DNA of 64,000 nt from Pseudomonas syringae KCTC 12500 (GTDB lineage: Bacteria; Pseudomonadota; Gammaproteobacteria; Pseudomonadales; Pseudomonadaceae): the NCBI RefSeq assembly GCF_000507185.2, contig NZ_AYTM02000002.1, positions 1,015,501 through 1,079,500 of the forward strand, read 5' to 3'. Of this stretch, positions 50,677 to 60,603 are shown in pieces. Under the pieces are notes generated by a model. That model had not been told where the DNA came from, did no database searches, and was given only the letters and a program-made list of their open reading frames with translations. The position numbers were made by a program, and so were the translations under genes. The first letter of the stretch is position 1, and every line of letters starts with the position of its first letter.

Positions 50677-52974
50677 ATGAATAAGCTGTGTTTATTAGGT
50701 TTGCTGGTCGGTATGGCCAGTCAGTCGGTGATGGCCCAGAACGCTGCCGCCACCGACAATACAACGCTTCAGGCCAAGAATGCCTTCATCGGCAAACTCA
50801 TGAAACAAATGACTCTGGACGAAAAGATCGGTCAGTTACGACTCATCAGTATCAGTTCGGAAATGCCACAGCCGCAAATTCTCAAGGAAATTGCCGCCGG
50901 AAGAATCGGCGGCACGTTCAACTCCATTACCCGTTCGGAAAATCGTCCGCTGCAGGAAGCCGCAGTCGCCAAGAGCCGTCTGAAAATTCCGATGTTCTTT
51001 GCCTATGACGTGGTTCACGGCCATCGCACGATTTTCCCGATCAGTCTGGGCATGGCCGCCAGCTGGGACATGGACGCCATCGCACTGATGGGCCGGGTCT
51101 CGGCCAAAGAAGCCAGTGCCGACAGTATCGACATGACCTTCGCCCCCATGGTGGATATTTCCCGCGACCCTCGCTGGGGCCGCAGTTCCGAAGGGTTCGG
51201 TGAAGACACCTACCTGGTGTCACGCATTTCCGATGTGATGGTCAGGTCCTTCCAGGGCAAGAACGTCGCAGCCAACGACAGCATCATGGCCGCCGTCAAA
51301 CACTTCGCCCTGTATGGCGCGGTAGAAGGCGGACGCGACTACAACACCGTGGACATGAGCATGACGCGCATGTACCAGGACTACCTGCCGCCCTACAAGG
51401 CCGGCATCGATGCCGGCGCCGGCGGCATCATGGTCGCGCTCAACTCGATCAACGGTGTCCCGTCGACCTCCAACAAATGGTTGATGCAGGACCTGTTGCG
51501 CAAGGACTGGGGCTTCAAGGGCGTGACCATCAGCGACCACGGCGCGCTCAAGGAACTGATCGACCACGGCGTGGCCAAGGATTTCCGCGAGGCCGCCAAG
51601 CTGGCGATCAAGGCGGGCGTCGACCTGAGCATGAACGACGCGGCCTATGGCGAGCAGTTGCCCGGTCTGGTGAAAGACGGCGAGGTTTCCATGAAGGAAA
51701 TCGACAGCGCCGTGCGTGAAGTGCTGGGTGCCAAGTACGACATGGGCCTGTTCGCCTCGCCTTACGGTCGCATCGGTGTCGCTGCCGAAGATCCGGCCGA
51801 CACCTATTCCGATGACCGCCTGCACCGTGCCGAAGCTCGAGATGTGGCGCGCAAGACGCTGGTGCTGCTGAAAAACCAGAACGAGACACTGCCACTGAAG
51901 AAGCAAGGCACCATCGCAGTGATCGGCGGACTGGCGCAAAGTCACCTCGACATGCTCGGCAGCTGGTCGGCAGCGGGTCGTCCCAACCAGTCGGTGACGG
52001 TGTATGAAGGGCTGGCCAACGCGGTCGGCGACAAGGCCAAGCTGGTTTACGCACGCGGTGCCAACGTCAGTGACAACGAACACGTCCTCAACTACCTGAA
52101 CTTCATCGAGAAGGAAGTAGAGATCGACCCGCGTCCGGCCCAGGAAATGATCGACGAAGCGGTCAAGGTCGCCGAGCAGGCCGATGTGATCGTTGCCGTG
52201 GTCGGCGAGTCGCGTGGCATGTCGCATGAATCGGCCAGCCGCAGCAGCCTGAACATTCCGGGCAAACAGCGCGACCTGATCAAGGCGCTCAAGGCCACTG
52301 GCAAACCACTGGTGCTGGTACTGATGAACGGTCGCCCGCTGGTTCTGGTCGACGAACAGGAACAGGCCGACGCCATGCTCGAAACCTGGTTCCCGGGCAC
52401 CGAAGGCGGCAACGCAGTGGCTGATGTGCTGTTCGGCGACTACAACCCGTCGGGCAAGCTAGCCATGACGTTTCCTCGCTCGATCGGTCAACTGCCGGTC
52501 TACTATGCGCACCTGAACACCGGCCGTCCGTATCACGAAGGCAAGCCAGGCAACTACACCTCGCACTATTTCGAGGAGCCCAATGGCCCGCTGTACCCGT
52601 TCGGTTATGGTCTGAGCTACACCCAGTTCGACGTCTCGGACATCACGTTGTCGGACGCCAACATGACTCGCAAAGGCAAGCTGACTGCCAGCGTGACCGT
52701 GAAAAATACCGGCAAGGTTGCCGGTGCAACTGTTGTGCAGTTGTACCTGCATGACGTAGCGGCGTCGATCAGCCGTCCGGTAAAAGAACTGAAAAACTTC
52801 GAAAAAGTGATGCTCGAGCCCGGAGAAGAAAAAGTCGTGACCTTCACCCTCAGTGAAGACGACCTGAAGTTCTACAACACCGAGCTCAAGCACGTGGCAG
52901 AACCTGGCGAATTCAAGGTCATGATCGGCCTGGACTCGCAAGCAGTGAAAGAAGCGACCTTCAATCTGTTGTAA
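50677..52974 (+). CDS. bglX: BglX, periplasmic beta-glucosidase (GH3)
   Basis: 765 residues, close to E. coli BglX. Signal peptide MNKLCLLGLLVGMASQSVMA. GH3 N-terminal barrel with DVVHGHRTIFPISLGMAASW, KHFALYGAVEGGRDYN and the nucleophile region GVTISDHGALKELIDHG (about 285); C-terminal sandwich with AVVGESRGMSHESASRS and the family's fibronectin-III-like end (VTVKNTGKVAGATVVQLYLH). It hydrolyses beta-glucosides in the periplasm, useful on plant material. Followed by a long hairpin. Confidence 0.94.
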   Translation: MNKLCLLGLLVGMASQSVMAQNAAATDNTTLQAKNAFIGKLMKQMTLDEKIGQLRLISISSEMPQPQILKEIAAGRIGGTFNSITRSENRPLQEAAVAKSRLKIPMFFAYDVVHGHRTIFPISLGMAASWDMDAIALMGRVSAKEASADSIDMTFAPMVDISRDPRWGRSSEGFGEDTYLVSRISDVMVRSFQGKNVAANDSIMAAVKHFALYGAVEGGRDYNTVDMSMTRMYQDYLPPYKAGIDAGAGGIMVALNSINGVPSTSNKWLMQDLLRKDWGFKGVTISDHGALKELIDHGVAKDFREAAKLAIKAGVDLSMNDAAYGEQLPGLVKDGEVSMKEIDSAVREVLGAKYDMGLFASPYGRIGVAAEDPADTYSDDRLHRAEARDVARKTLVLLKNQNETLPLKKQGTIAVIGGLAQSHLDMLGSWSAAGRPNQSVTVYEGLANAVGDKAKLVYARGANVSDNEHVLNYLNFIEKEVEIDPRPAQEMIDEAVKVAEQADVIVAVVGESRGMSHESASRSSLNIPGKQRDLIKALKATGKPLVLVLMNGRPLVLVDEQEQADAMLETWFPGTEGGNAVADVLFGDYNPSGKLAMTFPRSIGQLPVYYAHLNTGRPYHEGKPGNYTSHYFEEPNGPLYPFGYGLSYTQFDVSDITLSDANMTRKGKLTASVTVKNTGKVAGATVVQLYLHDVAASISRPVKELKNFEKVMLEPGEEKVVTFTLSEDDLKFYNTELKHVAEPGEFKVMIGLDSQAVKEATFNLL

Positions 52975-53028
52975 ACCCTGCGCGTGGCGCGTTCGTGAGC
53001 ATTCGCTCGGGAACGCGCCAGCAGGGTT
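52975..53028. terminator. Long hairpin after bglX
   Basis: ACCCTGC pairs with GCAGGGT and TGGCGCGTTC with GAACGCGCCA around an inner loop. No T-run follows in either direction, so it may act as a weak terminator or mRNA 3' protector. Confidence 0.55.
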
Positions 53029-53043
53029 CAATCAGGCTGCGAC

Positions 53044-54801
53044 ATGACGCTCAAGCATCGCTACTGGCGCATTACCCTGTACGTGCTGCTGATTCTGGCC
53101 GGTGCAGCCCTGTGCGCCGGGCTAGCGATGCGTCAGGCGCAGCGTCACGCAATGTCGGAAGACGCCGCGCGTGCCGAAGGACAGCTGGCACTGTATGCCA
53201 ATACCCTGCACACCCTGATCGAGCGCTATCGCGCCCTGCCCTCCGTGCTGGCGCTGGACCCGGAAATTCGTGCCGCGCTGAGCGGCCCGGTAACCGGTGA
53301 GGTGCAGAACGCACTCAACCTCAAGCTGGAAAAAATCAACAGCGCGGCTCATTCGTCGACGCTGGAGTTGCTCGACCGGCATGGTCTGGCGATTGGCGCG
53401 AGCAACTGGCGTACGCCCAATAGCTATGTCGGCCACAACTACGCTTTTCGACCCTACTTCCTGCAAACCCGCGCCAAGGGCACCGGGCGCTTTTATGCGG
53501 TCGGTGTGACCACCGGAATTCCGGGGTACTTTCTGTCCAGCGCGGTCTTGAACGATACCGGTGGGTTCATGGGGGCAATGGTCGTCAAACTGGAGTTCCC
53601 CAGCCTTGAGCAGGAATGGGATCAGGGTGAGGACCTGCTGCTGGTCAGCGATGAGAAAGGCATCGTATTTATCGCCAATCAACCAGGCTGGCGTTATCGC
53701 GAGCTGCTGCCGATCTCGATGGAAGACCGTGCCACCCTGTTGCGCACCCGCCAGTACGACAAGCAGGTATTGTCACCGCTGCGCAGCCGGGTCATCGACA
53801 GCTTCAGCGAAAACAGCCATTTGAGCCGTGTCGACGGCCCGTACGGCACCACGGATTATCTCTGGCAGTCGCTGCCCCTTACCGACGAAAACTGGACCCT
53901 GCACCTGTTGCGCAAGCCGCCCCCCTCCAGTGAGGACGTTCGCAATGCAGGACTGGCCGCCGCAGGCATCTGGCTGGCGCTGGTATTTCTGAGCCTGTTT
54001 CTCTATCAGCGCTGGCGACTGGCGCGATTGAGGGAGCGCAACCGGGATGAACTTGAGCGCCTGGTGCAAGCGCGCACGCGTGATCTGCAAACCGCGCAGG
54101 ACGGTCTGGTGCAGTCGGCCAAACTGGCGGCGCTGGGGCAGATGTCGGCAGCACTGGCCCACGAAATCAACCAGCCGCTAACCGCCCAGCGCATGCAACT
54201 GGCGACCCTGCGACTGCTGCTCGATCAGGGCCGCATCGATGAAGCCTGCAAAGCGCTGGTTCCCGTCGATCAGCAACTGACACGCATGGCCGCCTTGACC
54301 AGCCACCTGAAGACCTTCGCGCGCAAGAGCCCCAGCGGCCTGCGCGAGAGGCTGGACCTGGCCACGGTTGTCGATCAGGCTTTGCTGTTGCTTGACCCGC
54401 GCCTGCGCGAGGAACACGTCGACTGCGTCCTTCATCTGGCTCGCCCGGCATGGGTGCGCGGCGACGCCATCCGCCTGGAACAGGTAATGATAAACCTGCT
54501 GCGCAATGCACTGGACGCCATGCGCGAGTGCCGCTCCAGGCATCTTGAAGTGCGTATCGACGCCGTCGACAACTATTGGCGGCTCAGCGTCAGGGACAAC
54601 GGAAGCGGGATCGCCGCGGAAAATCTGCCCAGCATTTTCGATCCGTTCTTCACCACCAAACCGGTAGGCGACGGCCTGGGCCTTGGCCTGGCTGTGTCGT
54701 ACGCCATCATTCATGAACTGGGCGGACAACTGACGGCGCAAAACCATGCGGACGGTGCCGAGTTCTGGTTCAGCTTGCCCAACGACTTTCTGGAGGCCTG
54801 A
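53044..54801 (+). CDS. dctB: DctB-type sensor histidine kinase
   Basis: 585 residues. Membrane helix at about 7-27 (ITLYVLLILAGAALCAGLAM), a periplasmic double-PDC sensor (GASNWRTPNSYVGHNYAFRP, FRPYFLQTRAKGTGRFYAVG), second helix near 300-320 (GLAAAGIWLALVFLSLFLYQ), H-box ALAHEINQPLTAQRMQLATL and G-boxes DNGSGIAAENLPSIFDPFFT, GDGLGLGLAVSYAI. DctB senses C4-dicarboxylates; MifS of P. aeruginosa, which controls alpha-ketoglutarate uptake, is a close relative. Six bp before the response regulator gene. Given kgtP in the same region, a MifS-like role is possible. Confidence 0.88.
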   Translation: MTLKHRYWRITLYVLLILAGAALCAGLAMRQAQRHAMSEDAARAEGQLALYANTLHTLIERYRALPSVLALDPEIRAALSGPVTGEVQNALNLKLEKINSAAHSSTLELLDRHGLAIGASNWRTPNSYVGHNYAFRPYFLQTRAKGTGRFYAVGVTTGIPGYFLSSAVLNDTGGFMGAMVVKLEFPSLEQEWDQGEDLLLVSDEKGIVFIANQPGWRYRELLPISMEDRATLLRTRQYDKQVLSPLRSRVIDSFSENSHLSRVDGPYGTTDYLWQSLPLTDENWTLHLLRKPPPSSEDVRNAGLAAAGIWLALVFLSLFLYQRWRLARLRERNRDELERLVQARTRDLQTAQDGLVQSAKLAALGQMSAALAHEINQPLTAQRMQLATLRLLLDQGRIDEACKALVPVDQQLTRMAALTSHLKTFARKSPSGLRERLDLATVVDQALLLLDPRLREEHVDCVLHLARPAWVRGDAIRLEQVMINLLRNALDAMRECRSRHLEVRIDAVDNYWRLSVRDNGSGIAAENLPSIFDPFFTTKPVGDGLGLGLAVSYAIIHELGGQLTAQNHADGAEFWFSLPNDFLEA

Positions 54802-54807
54802 CCCGGC

Positions 54808-56142
54808 ATGTTGAATTCGGTCATCGTGGTAGACGACGAGGCGCCCATCCGGCAAGCCGTCGAACAATGGCTGACGCTGTCGGGGTTCGAGGTGCAAGTC
54901 TTCGCCCGCGCCGAAGAGTGCCTGGCCCACCTGCCTGAGCACTTCCCCGGGGTTGTGCTGACCGATGTGCGCATGCCAGGCATGAGCGGCCTGGAGCTGC
55001 TGACCCGGTTGCAAGGCGCAGACCGCGACCTGCCGGTCATCCTCCTGACTGGCCATGGCGATGTGCCGATGGCCGTGGAGGCGATGCGCGAGGGGGCCTA
55101 TGACTTTCTGGAAAAACCGTTCAGCCCGGAAACCTTGATCAGCAACCTGCGGCGCGCCCTCGAGAAACGCCAACTGGTGCTGGAAAACCGCCGCCTGCAC
55201 GAGCAGGCCGATGCCAGAACCCGGCTGGACGCCACGCTGCTCGGCGTATCACCCGGCATGCAGACACTGCGCCGCCAGGTGCTGGAACTGGCGCAACTGC
55301 CGGTCAACGTGATCATTCGCGGGGAAACCGGCAGCGGCAAGGAACTGGTGGCGCGCTGCCTGCACGATTTCGGTCCGCGCGCCGCCAGACCTTTTGTTGC
55401 ACTCAACTGCGCGGCCATCCCGGAACACCTGTTCGAAGCCGAGCTGTTCGGCCACGAAAGCGGCGCCTTCACCGGTGCGCAGGGCAAGCGCATCGGTCGC
55501 CTGGAGTATGCCGACGGCGGCACGGTGTTCCTCGATGAAATCGAGAGCATGCCGATGGCGCAACAGGTCAAGCTGCTGCGCGTTCTGCAGGACAAGCGCC
55601 TTGAGCGGCTGGGCTCGAATCAGAGTATCGACGTCGATCTGCGAATCATTGCCGCGACCAAGCCTGATCTTCTCGAAGAGGCGCGTGCCGGGCGCTTCCG
55701 CGAAGATCTGGCCTACCGCCTCAACGTTGCCGAGCTACGCTTGCCGCCGCTGCGCGAGCGCCTTGAAGACATCGCGCAACTGTTCAGCCACTTCGCCCGC
55801 GCCGCCGCCGAACGCGTGGGCAGGGAACCGCCCGCGCTGGACGCAGCTCATCTGAGCCGCCTGCTGGGCCATGACTGGCCAGGCAACGTGCGCGAGCTGG
55901 CCAACGCCGCCGAACGGCAGGCTTTGGGTCTGGAGCACGCCCTGCCGCAATCTGATACCCAATCGGCAGGGCACTCGCTGGCGGCGCGTCAGGAAGCCTT
56001 CGAAGCACAATGCCTGCGCGCTTCGCTGGCCCGTCATAAAGGCGACATCAAGGCGGTGCTCAATGAGTTGCAACTGCCGCGGCGGACGCTGAACGAGAAG
56101 ATGCAGCGCCATGCTCTGGTACGTGAAACGTTCCTCGAATGA
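54808..56142 (+). CDS. dctD: DctD-type sigma-54 response regulator
   Basis: 444 residues. Receiver (about 1-120, Asp in VVLTDVRMPGMSG), AAA+ domain with Walker A IRGETGSGKELVARCLHDFG, the sigma-54 contact motif ESGAFTGAQGKR, and Walker B GGTVFLDEIESM; C-terminal Fis-type helix-turn-helix (LARHKGDIKAVLNELQLPRR). It should activate sigma-54 promoters when phosphorylated by the adjacent kinase. A matching -24/-12 lies at 62289-62304 before kgtP. Confidence 0.92.
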   Translation: MLNSVIVVDDEAPIRQAVEQWLTLSGFEVQVFARAEECLAHLPEHFPGVVLTDVRMPGMSGLELLTRLQGADRDLPVILLTGHGDVPMAVEAMREGAYDFLEKPFSPETLISNLRRALEKRQLVLENRRLHEQADARTRLDATLLGVSPGMQTLRRQVLELAQLPVNVIIRGETGSGKELVARCLHDFGPRAARPFVALNCAAIPEHLFEAELFGHESGAFTGAQGKRIGRLEYADGGTVFLDEIESMPMAQQVKLLRVLQDKRLERLGSNQSIDVDLRIIAATKPDLLEEARAGRFREDLAYRLNVAELRLPPLRERLEDIAQLFSHFARAAAERVGREPPALDAAHLSRLLGHDWPGNVRELANAAERQALGLEHALPQSDTQSAGHSLAARQEAFEAQCLRASLARHKGDIKAVLNELQLPRRTLNEKMQRHALVRETFLE

Positions 56143-56261
56143 GGGCTGCGCACATTCCGTACAGCTTGTTCCGGCGATAACCGAACATTTCCCGCAGCGC
56201 CGGGTCTGCATACTGTTCACGGCTATATGAGGTCGTGATGGCTGGATACTTGCGAGGCATA

Positions 56262-58742
56262 ATGACATCATGGCCGCCTGGTTACCCAGCTCACTTTGAC
56301 AGTCCGAAAGATGGGGCATTTTCTACCGTGAATACTCCCCTCGACCTCCCCTTGGGAGGCGGCGAAATGGGTCGGTTTATCCGAGAGACGGACTGGTCGA
56401 CGTCCGCGCTGGGACCGAAGCAAGCATGGCCCGCAGCGCTACTGTCTTCAATGAATCTGATGCTCAGTTGCCCGGACAGCATGTACCTGCTCTGGGGACC
56501 TGACTACACCCTGTTTTTCAATGACGCTTACTCTCAGGTCCTGCCGATTGCCACCCGACAGGCGCAGGGGCAGCCCATTGCCTCGGTCTGGGGCGATGCC
56601 TGGGAAGCCGTGCGGCCGCTCGCCGAGCAGGCGCTGGCCGGACAAAGCCGCCGGTCTGACAATATTCAGCGCACCATCGTGCGCAATGGCAGGCCCGAGC
56701 AGACCTGGTGGTCGCTGTCCTATTCGCCGCTGTATGGCGATAGCGGCCTGATCGAAGGCGTGTTCTGCCGGGTCAACGAGACCACGTTGCAGGTCATGGC
56801 CGAAGTCCGTCAGTCGGAGAACGAAGCGTTCACCGACCGTGTGCTGTCGAGCATCAACGACTGCATCAAGGTGCTGGACCTCGATTCGCGCCTGACCTTC
56901 ATGAGTGAAGGCGGTCAGCGGATCATGGAGGTCAGCGATTTCAACGCGATTCGTGGCTGCCCCTGGCCTGACTTCTGGCAGGACCAGGGCAATCTGGACG
57001 CCATTGCTGCGGTTGAAGCGGCACGAGCGGGTCAGAACGCCAGTTTCACCGGCTCGGCGCAGACCCTGGCGGGCACCACCAAGTGGTGGCATGTGCAGGT
57101 CAGTCCGATTTTCGGCAAGGACGGCAAACCGGAGAAGATTCTCTGTGTTTCCAGGGACATGACCCAGCTCAGAGACGCTGAAGAAGCCCTGCTGTCGCTC
57201 AACGAGACACTTGAACAGCGCGTGGTCGAACGCACCCAGGACCGTGATCGCATCTGGCGGCTGTCGACCGACCTGATGCTGGTGGCGCAGTTCGACGGGA
57301 TCATATCGGCAGTCAATCCGGCATGGACGCAAGCCCTCGGCTGGTCGGAACAACAACTGCTCGACAGCCAGTTTCTGGCATTGGTGCACCCTGAAGACGT
57401 GGACAGCACGCTGGCCGCCATGAGCGGGCTGGAGAGCGGCCGCACGATTCCGCACTTCAAGAATCGCTATCGTCATCAGGACGGCTCGTACCGGACCATC
57501 TCCTGGACTGCCGTTCCGGACAAGCAATTCATCCATGCCGTCGGCCGTGACATTCAGGCCGAAGAAGAGGCCAATGAAGCGCTGCGGCTTTCGCAGGACG
57601 CCCTGCATCAGGCGCAGAAGCTGGAAGCCATCGGTCAACTCACCGGTGGCGTGGCGCATGATTTCAACAACCTGCTGACCGTGATCCGCTCCTGCAGCGA
57701 CCTGCTGAAGTCAGCGAACCTTGAAGAGCACCGTCGTGTGAAGTACGTCGAGGCCATCTCCAGCACGGTCGACCGGGCCGCGCGCCTGACCGGCCAGCTG
57801 CTGGCGTTCGCCCGCCGTCAGGCCTTGCAGCCGGAAGTGTTCGATGTGTGCAAGAGTGTGGCGCGCATCGGCGAGATGATGGACACGCTGACCGGCGCGC
57901 GTATTCAGGTCAGCATCGACCTGCCTGCCGGACCGTGCTTTATCTTCGCCGACGGCAGCCAGTTCGATACTGCGCTGGTCAACATGGTGGTCAACGCTCG
58001 CGATGCGATGTCCGGCGCAGGTAAGCTGGTCATCAAGGTTGAATGCGCTGCCCACTGCACTGCAGACCAGCCGGCCTCACACAGCGCGGGTGACTATGTA
58101 AAGGTATCGCTGACCGATACCGGCGCAGGTATTGCCAAGGAAAAACTGGGCCTGATCTTCGAACCGTTCTATACCACCAAGAGTGTCGGCCAGGGCACCG
58201 GGCTGGGTTTGTCGCAGGTATTCGGGTTTGCCAAGCAGTCGGGCGGTGAAGTGCTGGTTGAAAGCGAGCTGGGCAAAGGCAGCCGCTTCACCCTGTGCCT
58301 GCCCAGCGCACAGGATCAGGAAGTCGTCCAGGAAGACCATCACCACACGCTCACCCCATTGCCCGGGCTATGCGTGCTCATGGTCGAGGACAATCAGGAC
58401 ATCGGTACCTACACCCGTCCTATGCTTGAGCAACTGGGCTTTCAGGTACTCTGGGTCAGCAGTGCCGCCGAGGCGCTGAAAGAGCTTTTCGGCAACCCGG
58501 AAAACTTCCATGTGGTGTTCTCGGATATCGCCATGCCGGGCATGAGCGGCCTGGAACTGTACGCCGAAATCGAAGCGCGCTACCCGTGGATGCCGGTGGT
58601 TCTCACCACCGGGTACAGCACTGAGTTCGCGACGATCGCTCAGGACGAAACACATCGCTTCGACCTGTTGCAGAAACCCTATTCCAGAGACGATCTGGCG
58701 GCGATTCTGCACAAGGCCGTGAGCCGTAGCGGCGAACACTAA
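56262..58742 (+). CDS. Soluble hybrid histidine kinase with PAS domains
   Basis: About 826 residues, no membrane helix. Order: N-terminal PAS-like domain (MYLLWGPDYTLFFNDAYSQV), second and third PAS domains (about 190-330; PAWTQALGWSEQQLLDSQFL with VHPEDVDSTL), H-box TGGVAHDFNNLLTVIRSCSD, ATPase with FEPFYTTKSVGQGTGLGLSQ, and a C-terminal receiver (VLMVEDNQDIGTYTRPMLEQ, Asp in VVFSDIAMPGMSG). The ATG at 56262 has GAGG five bases upstream; two earlier ATGs lack such a site. Signal and output are unknown. Lies 120 bp after dctD. Confidence 0.85.
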   Translation: MTSWPPGYPAHFDSPKDGAFSTVNTPLDLPLGGGEMGRFIRETDWSTSALGPKQAWPAALLSSMNLMLSCPDSMYLLWGPDYTLFFNDAYSQVLPIATRQAQGQPIASVWGDAWEAVRPLAEQALAGQSRRSDNIQRTIVRNGRPEQTWWSLSYSPLYGDSGLIEGVFCRVNETTLQVMAEVRQSENEAFTDRVLSSINDCIKVLDLDSRLTFMSEGGQRIMEVSDFNAIRGCPWPDFWQDQGNLDAIAAVEAARAGQNASFTGSAQTLAGTTKWWHVQVSPIFGKDGKPEKILCVSRDMTQLRDAEEALLSLNETLEQRVVERTQDRDRIWRLSTDLMLVAQFDGIISAVNPAWTQALGWSEQQLLDSQFLALVHPEDVDSTLAAMSGLESGRTIPHFKNRYRHQDGSYRTISWTAVPDKQFIHAVGRDIQAEEEANEALRLSQDALHQAQKLEAIGQLTGGVAHDFNNLLTVIRSCSDLLKSANLEEHRRVKYVEAISSTVDRAARLTGQLLAFARRQALQPEVFDVCKSVARIGEMMDTLTGARIQVSIDLPAGPCFIFADGSQFDTALVNMVVNARDAMSGAGKLVIKVECAAHCTADQPASHSAGDYVKVSLTDTGAGIAKEKLGLIFEPFYTTKSVGQGTGLGLSQVFGFAKQSGGEVLVESELGKGSRFTLCLPSAQDQEVVQEDHHHTLTPLPGLCVLMVEDNQDIGTYTRPMLEQLGFQVLWVSSAAEALKELFGNPENFHVVFSDIAMPGMSGLELYAEIEARYPWMPVVLTTGYSTEFATIAQDETHRFDLLQKPYSRDDLAAILHKAVSRSGEH

Positions 58743-58775
58743 GGGGATGGATTCGCATCAATTCATCACGCCAGC

Positions 58776-58810
58776 GGATTCACTGATGCCTGATACGCAT
58801 GAGTGAATCC
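58776..58810 (+). terminator. Hairpin after the hybrid kinase gene
   Basis: GGATTCACT pairs with AGTGAATCC, with ATGC/GCAT pairing inside. No T-run; probable transcript end. Confidence 0.5.
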
Positions 58811-58908
58811 CGGCACTACCGACGCATAAAACCAAGACAACACCGGTTGCCTTGATTCAGAATCACGCAAAACATCGCAACACTCTTAGAGCAGGGAGCA
58901 TTTTCGAG

Positions 58909-60603
58909 ATGATCGTCGGTATTGATCTGGGCACCACCAACAGCCTGGTGGCTGTATGGCGCGACGGCAGCAGCGAGCTGGTGACCAACGCATTGGGAGA
59001 AACACTCACCCCCAGCGTTGTCGGGCTGGACGACGACGGGCAGATCCTGGTCGGCAAGGCAGCCCGCGAACGCCTGCAGACCCACCCGGGAAAAACCACC
59101 GCCCTGTTCAAGCGTTACATGGGCAGCGCCCAAGAAATTCGCCTGGGATCTGCTACTTACCGCCCCGAAGAGTTGTCATCGCTGGTGCTCAAAAGCCTGA
59201 AGGCTGATGTCGAGCGCGCGTTTGGCGAGCCTGTCACCGAAGCGGTGATCAGCGTCCCGGCCTATTTCAGCGACGCGCAGCGTAAAGCCACGCGTATCGC
59301 CGGGGAGCTGGCGGGGCTCAAGGTCGAGAAGCTCATCAACGAGCCAACAGCGGCGGCACTTGCGTATGGCCTTCACCAGAAGGAAGGCGAAACCTCGTTT
59401 CTGGTCTTCGACCTGGGTGGCGGTACCTTCGACATCTCGATCCTCGAACTTTTCGACGGCGTGATGGAAGTGCGTGCCAGCGCGGGCGACAACTTTCTGG
59501 GGGGTGAAGATTTCGATCAGGTCATGGTCGAGCACTTTGTGAACCTGCACCGCGATGAGCCGGACTTCCCGTCAACGGAGCTGATTGCCCCGGCCTTGCG
59601 GCGCGAAGCCGAGCGGGTGCGCAGGGCTTTGGGCCAGGACGGGAGTGCCGACTTCGTATTGCGTCACGCCGACAGGGAATGGCGAAAAACCATTACTCAA
59701 GAGCAAATGAGCGATTTTTATGCGCCCCTGCTCAACCGCCTTCGCGCGCCGGCCGAGCGTGCGCTTCGAGACGCGCGGATACGCGTCGCCGATCTGGATG
59801 AGATTCTGCTGGTGGGCGGCACCACGCGCATGCCACTGATCCGCAAGCTTGCCGCGAGCCTGTTCGGGCGCTTCCCTTCCATTGCACTCAATCCCGATGA
59901 GATCGTCGCTCAGGGCGCAGCGGTGCAGGCGGCGCTCAAGCAACGGGACGCAGCGCTGGAGGAGATCGTCCTCACCGATGTGTGCCCTTACACACTGGGG
60001 ATCGAGACCATCACGCAAGTTGGCAATCGCTATGAAAGCGGTCATTACCTGCCCATTATCGAACGCAACAGTGTCGTACCGGTCAGCCGGGTAAAAACGG
60101 TCCAGACCGTCAGTGATGATCAAGAGCACGTTATGGTGCGGATCTTTCAAGGCGAAAGCCGCATGGTCAAGGACAACATCGCCCTGGGCGAGCTCATTAT
60201 CCCGATCCCCAAGGCGAAGGCCGGCGAAGTGGCGCTGGATGTGCGTTTTACCTATGACAACAACGGCCTGCTGGAGGCCGACGTGATGACACAGTTGACC
60301 GGGGAACGTCACAAGCTGGTCATCGAAAACAACCCAGGCGTGATGACGCCTGATGAAATACAGGAACGCCTTCAGGTACTTGAAGCGCTCAAAGTCCATC
60401 CGCGCGAACAGCAGGCCAATACTCACCTGATCGCCAGACTTGAACGCCTGTATCAGGAATGTCTGGGCAGCGATCGAGAACTTATCGATCACTGGACCAC
60501 TCAGTTCCAGCATGTTCTTGAAACGCAGGACGAGCGGCAGATCAGCGAAATTCGCAAGCAACTCAAACAGGAAGTCGACACGTTCGAGCAGGGCGCAAGA
60601 TGA
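58909..60603 (+). CDS. hscC: HscC-type Hsp70 chaperone
   Basis: 564 residues, shorter than DnaK (about 640), as in E. coli HscC. Hsp70 motifs: [57 protein letters not shown], and [16 protein letters not shown]; substrate domain with [15 protein letters not shown] [14 protein letters not shown]. The open frame from 58852 is longer but the Hsp70 start is fixed at 58909. Its stop overlaps the J-domain partner by ATGA, so the two work together. Clients are unknown. Confidence 0.92.
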   Translation: MIVGIDLGTTNSLVAVWRDGSSELVTNALGETLTPSVVGLDDDGQILVGKAARERLQTHPGKTTALFKRYMGSAQEIRLGSATYRPEELSSLVLKSLKADVERAFGEPVTEAVISVPAYFSDAQRKATRIAGELAGLKVEKLINEPTAAALAYGLHQKEGETSFLVFDLGGGTFDISILELFDGVMEVRASAGDNFLGGEDFDQVMVEHFVNLHRDEPDFPSTELIAPALRREAERVRRALGQDGSADFVLRHADREWRKTITQEQMSDFYAPLLNRLRAPAERALRDARIRVADLDEILLVGGTTRMPLIRKLAASLFGRFPSIALNPDEIVAQGAAVQAALKQRDAALEEIVLTDVCPYTLGIETITQVGNRYESGHYLPIIERNSVVPVSRVKTVQTVSDDQEHVMVRIFQGESRMVKDNIALGELIIPIPKAKAGEVALDVRFTYDNNGLLEADVMTQLTGERHKLVIENNPGVMTPDEIQERLQVLEALKVHPREQQANTHLIARLERLYQECLGSDRELIDHWTTQFQHVLETQDERQISEIRKQLKQEVDTFEQGAR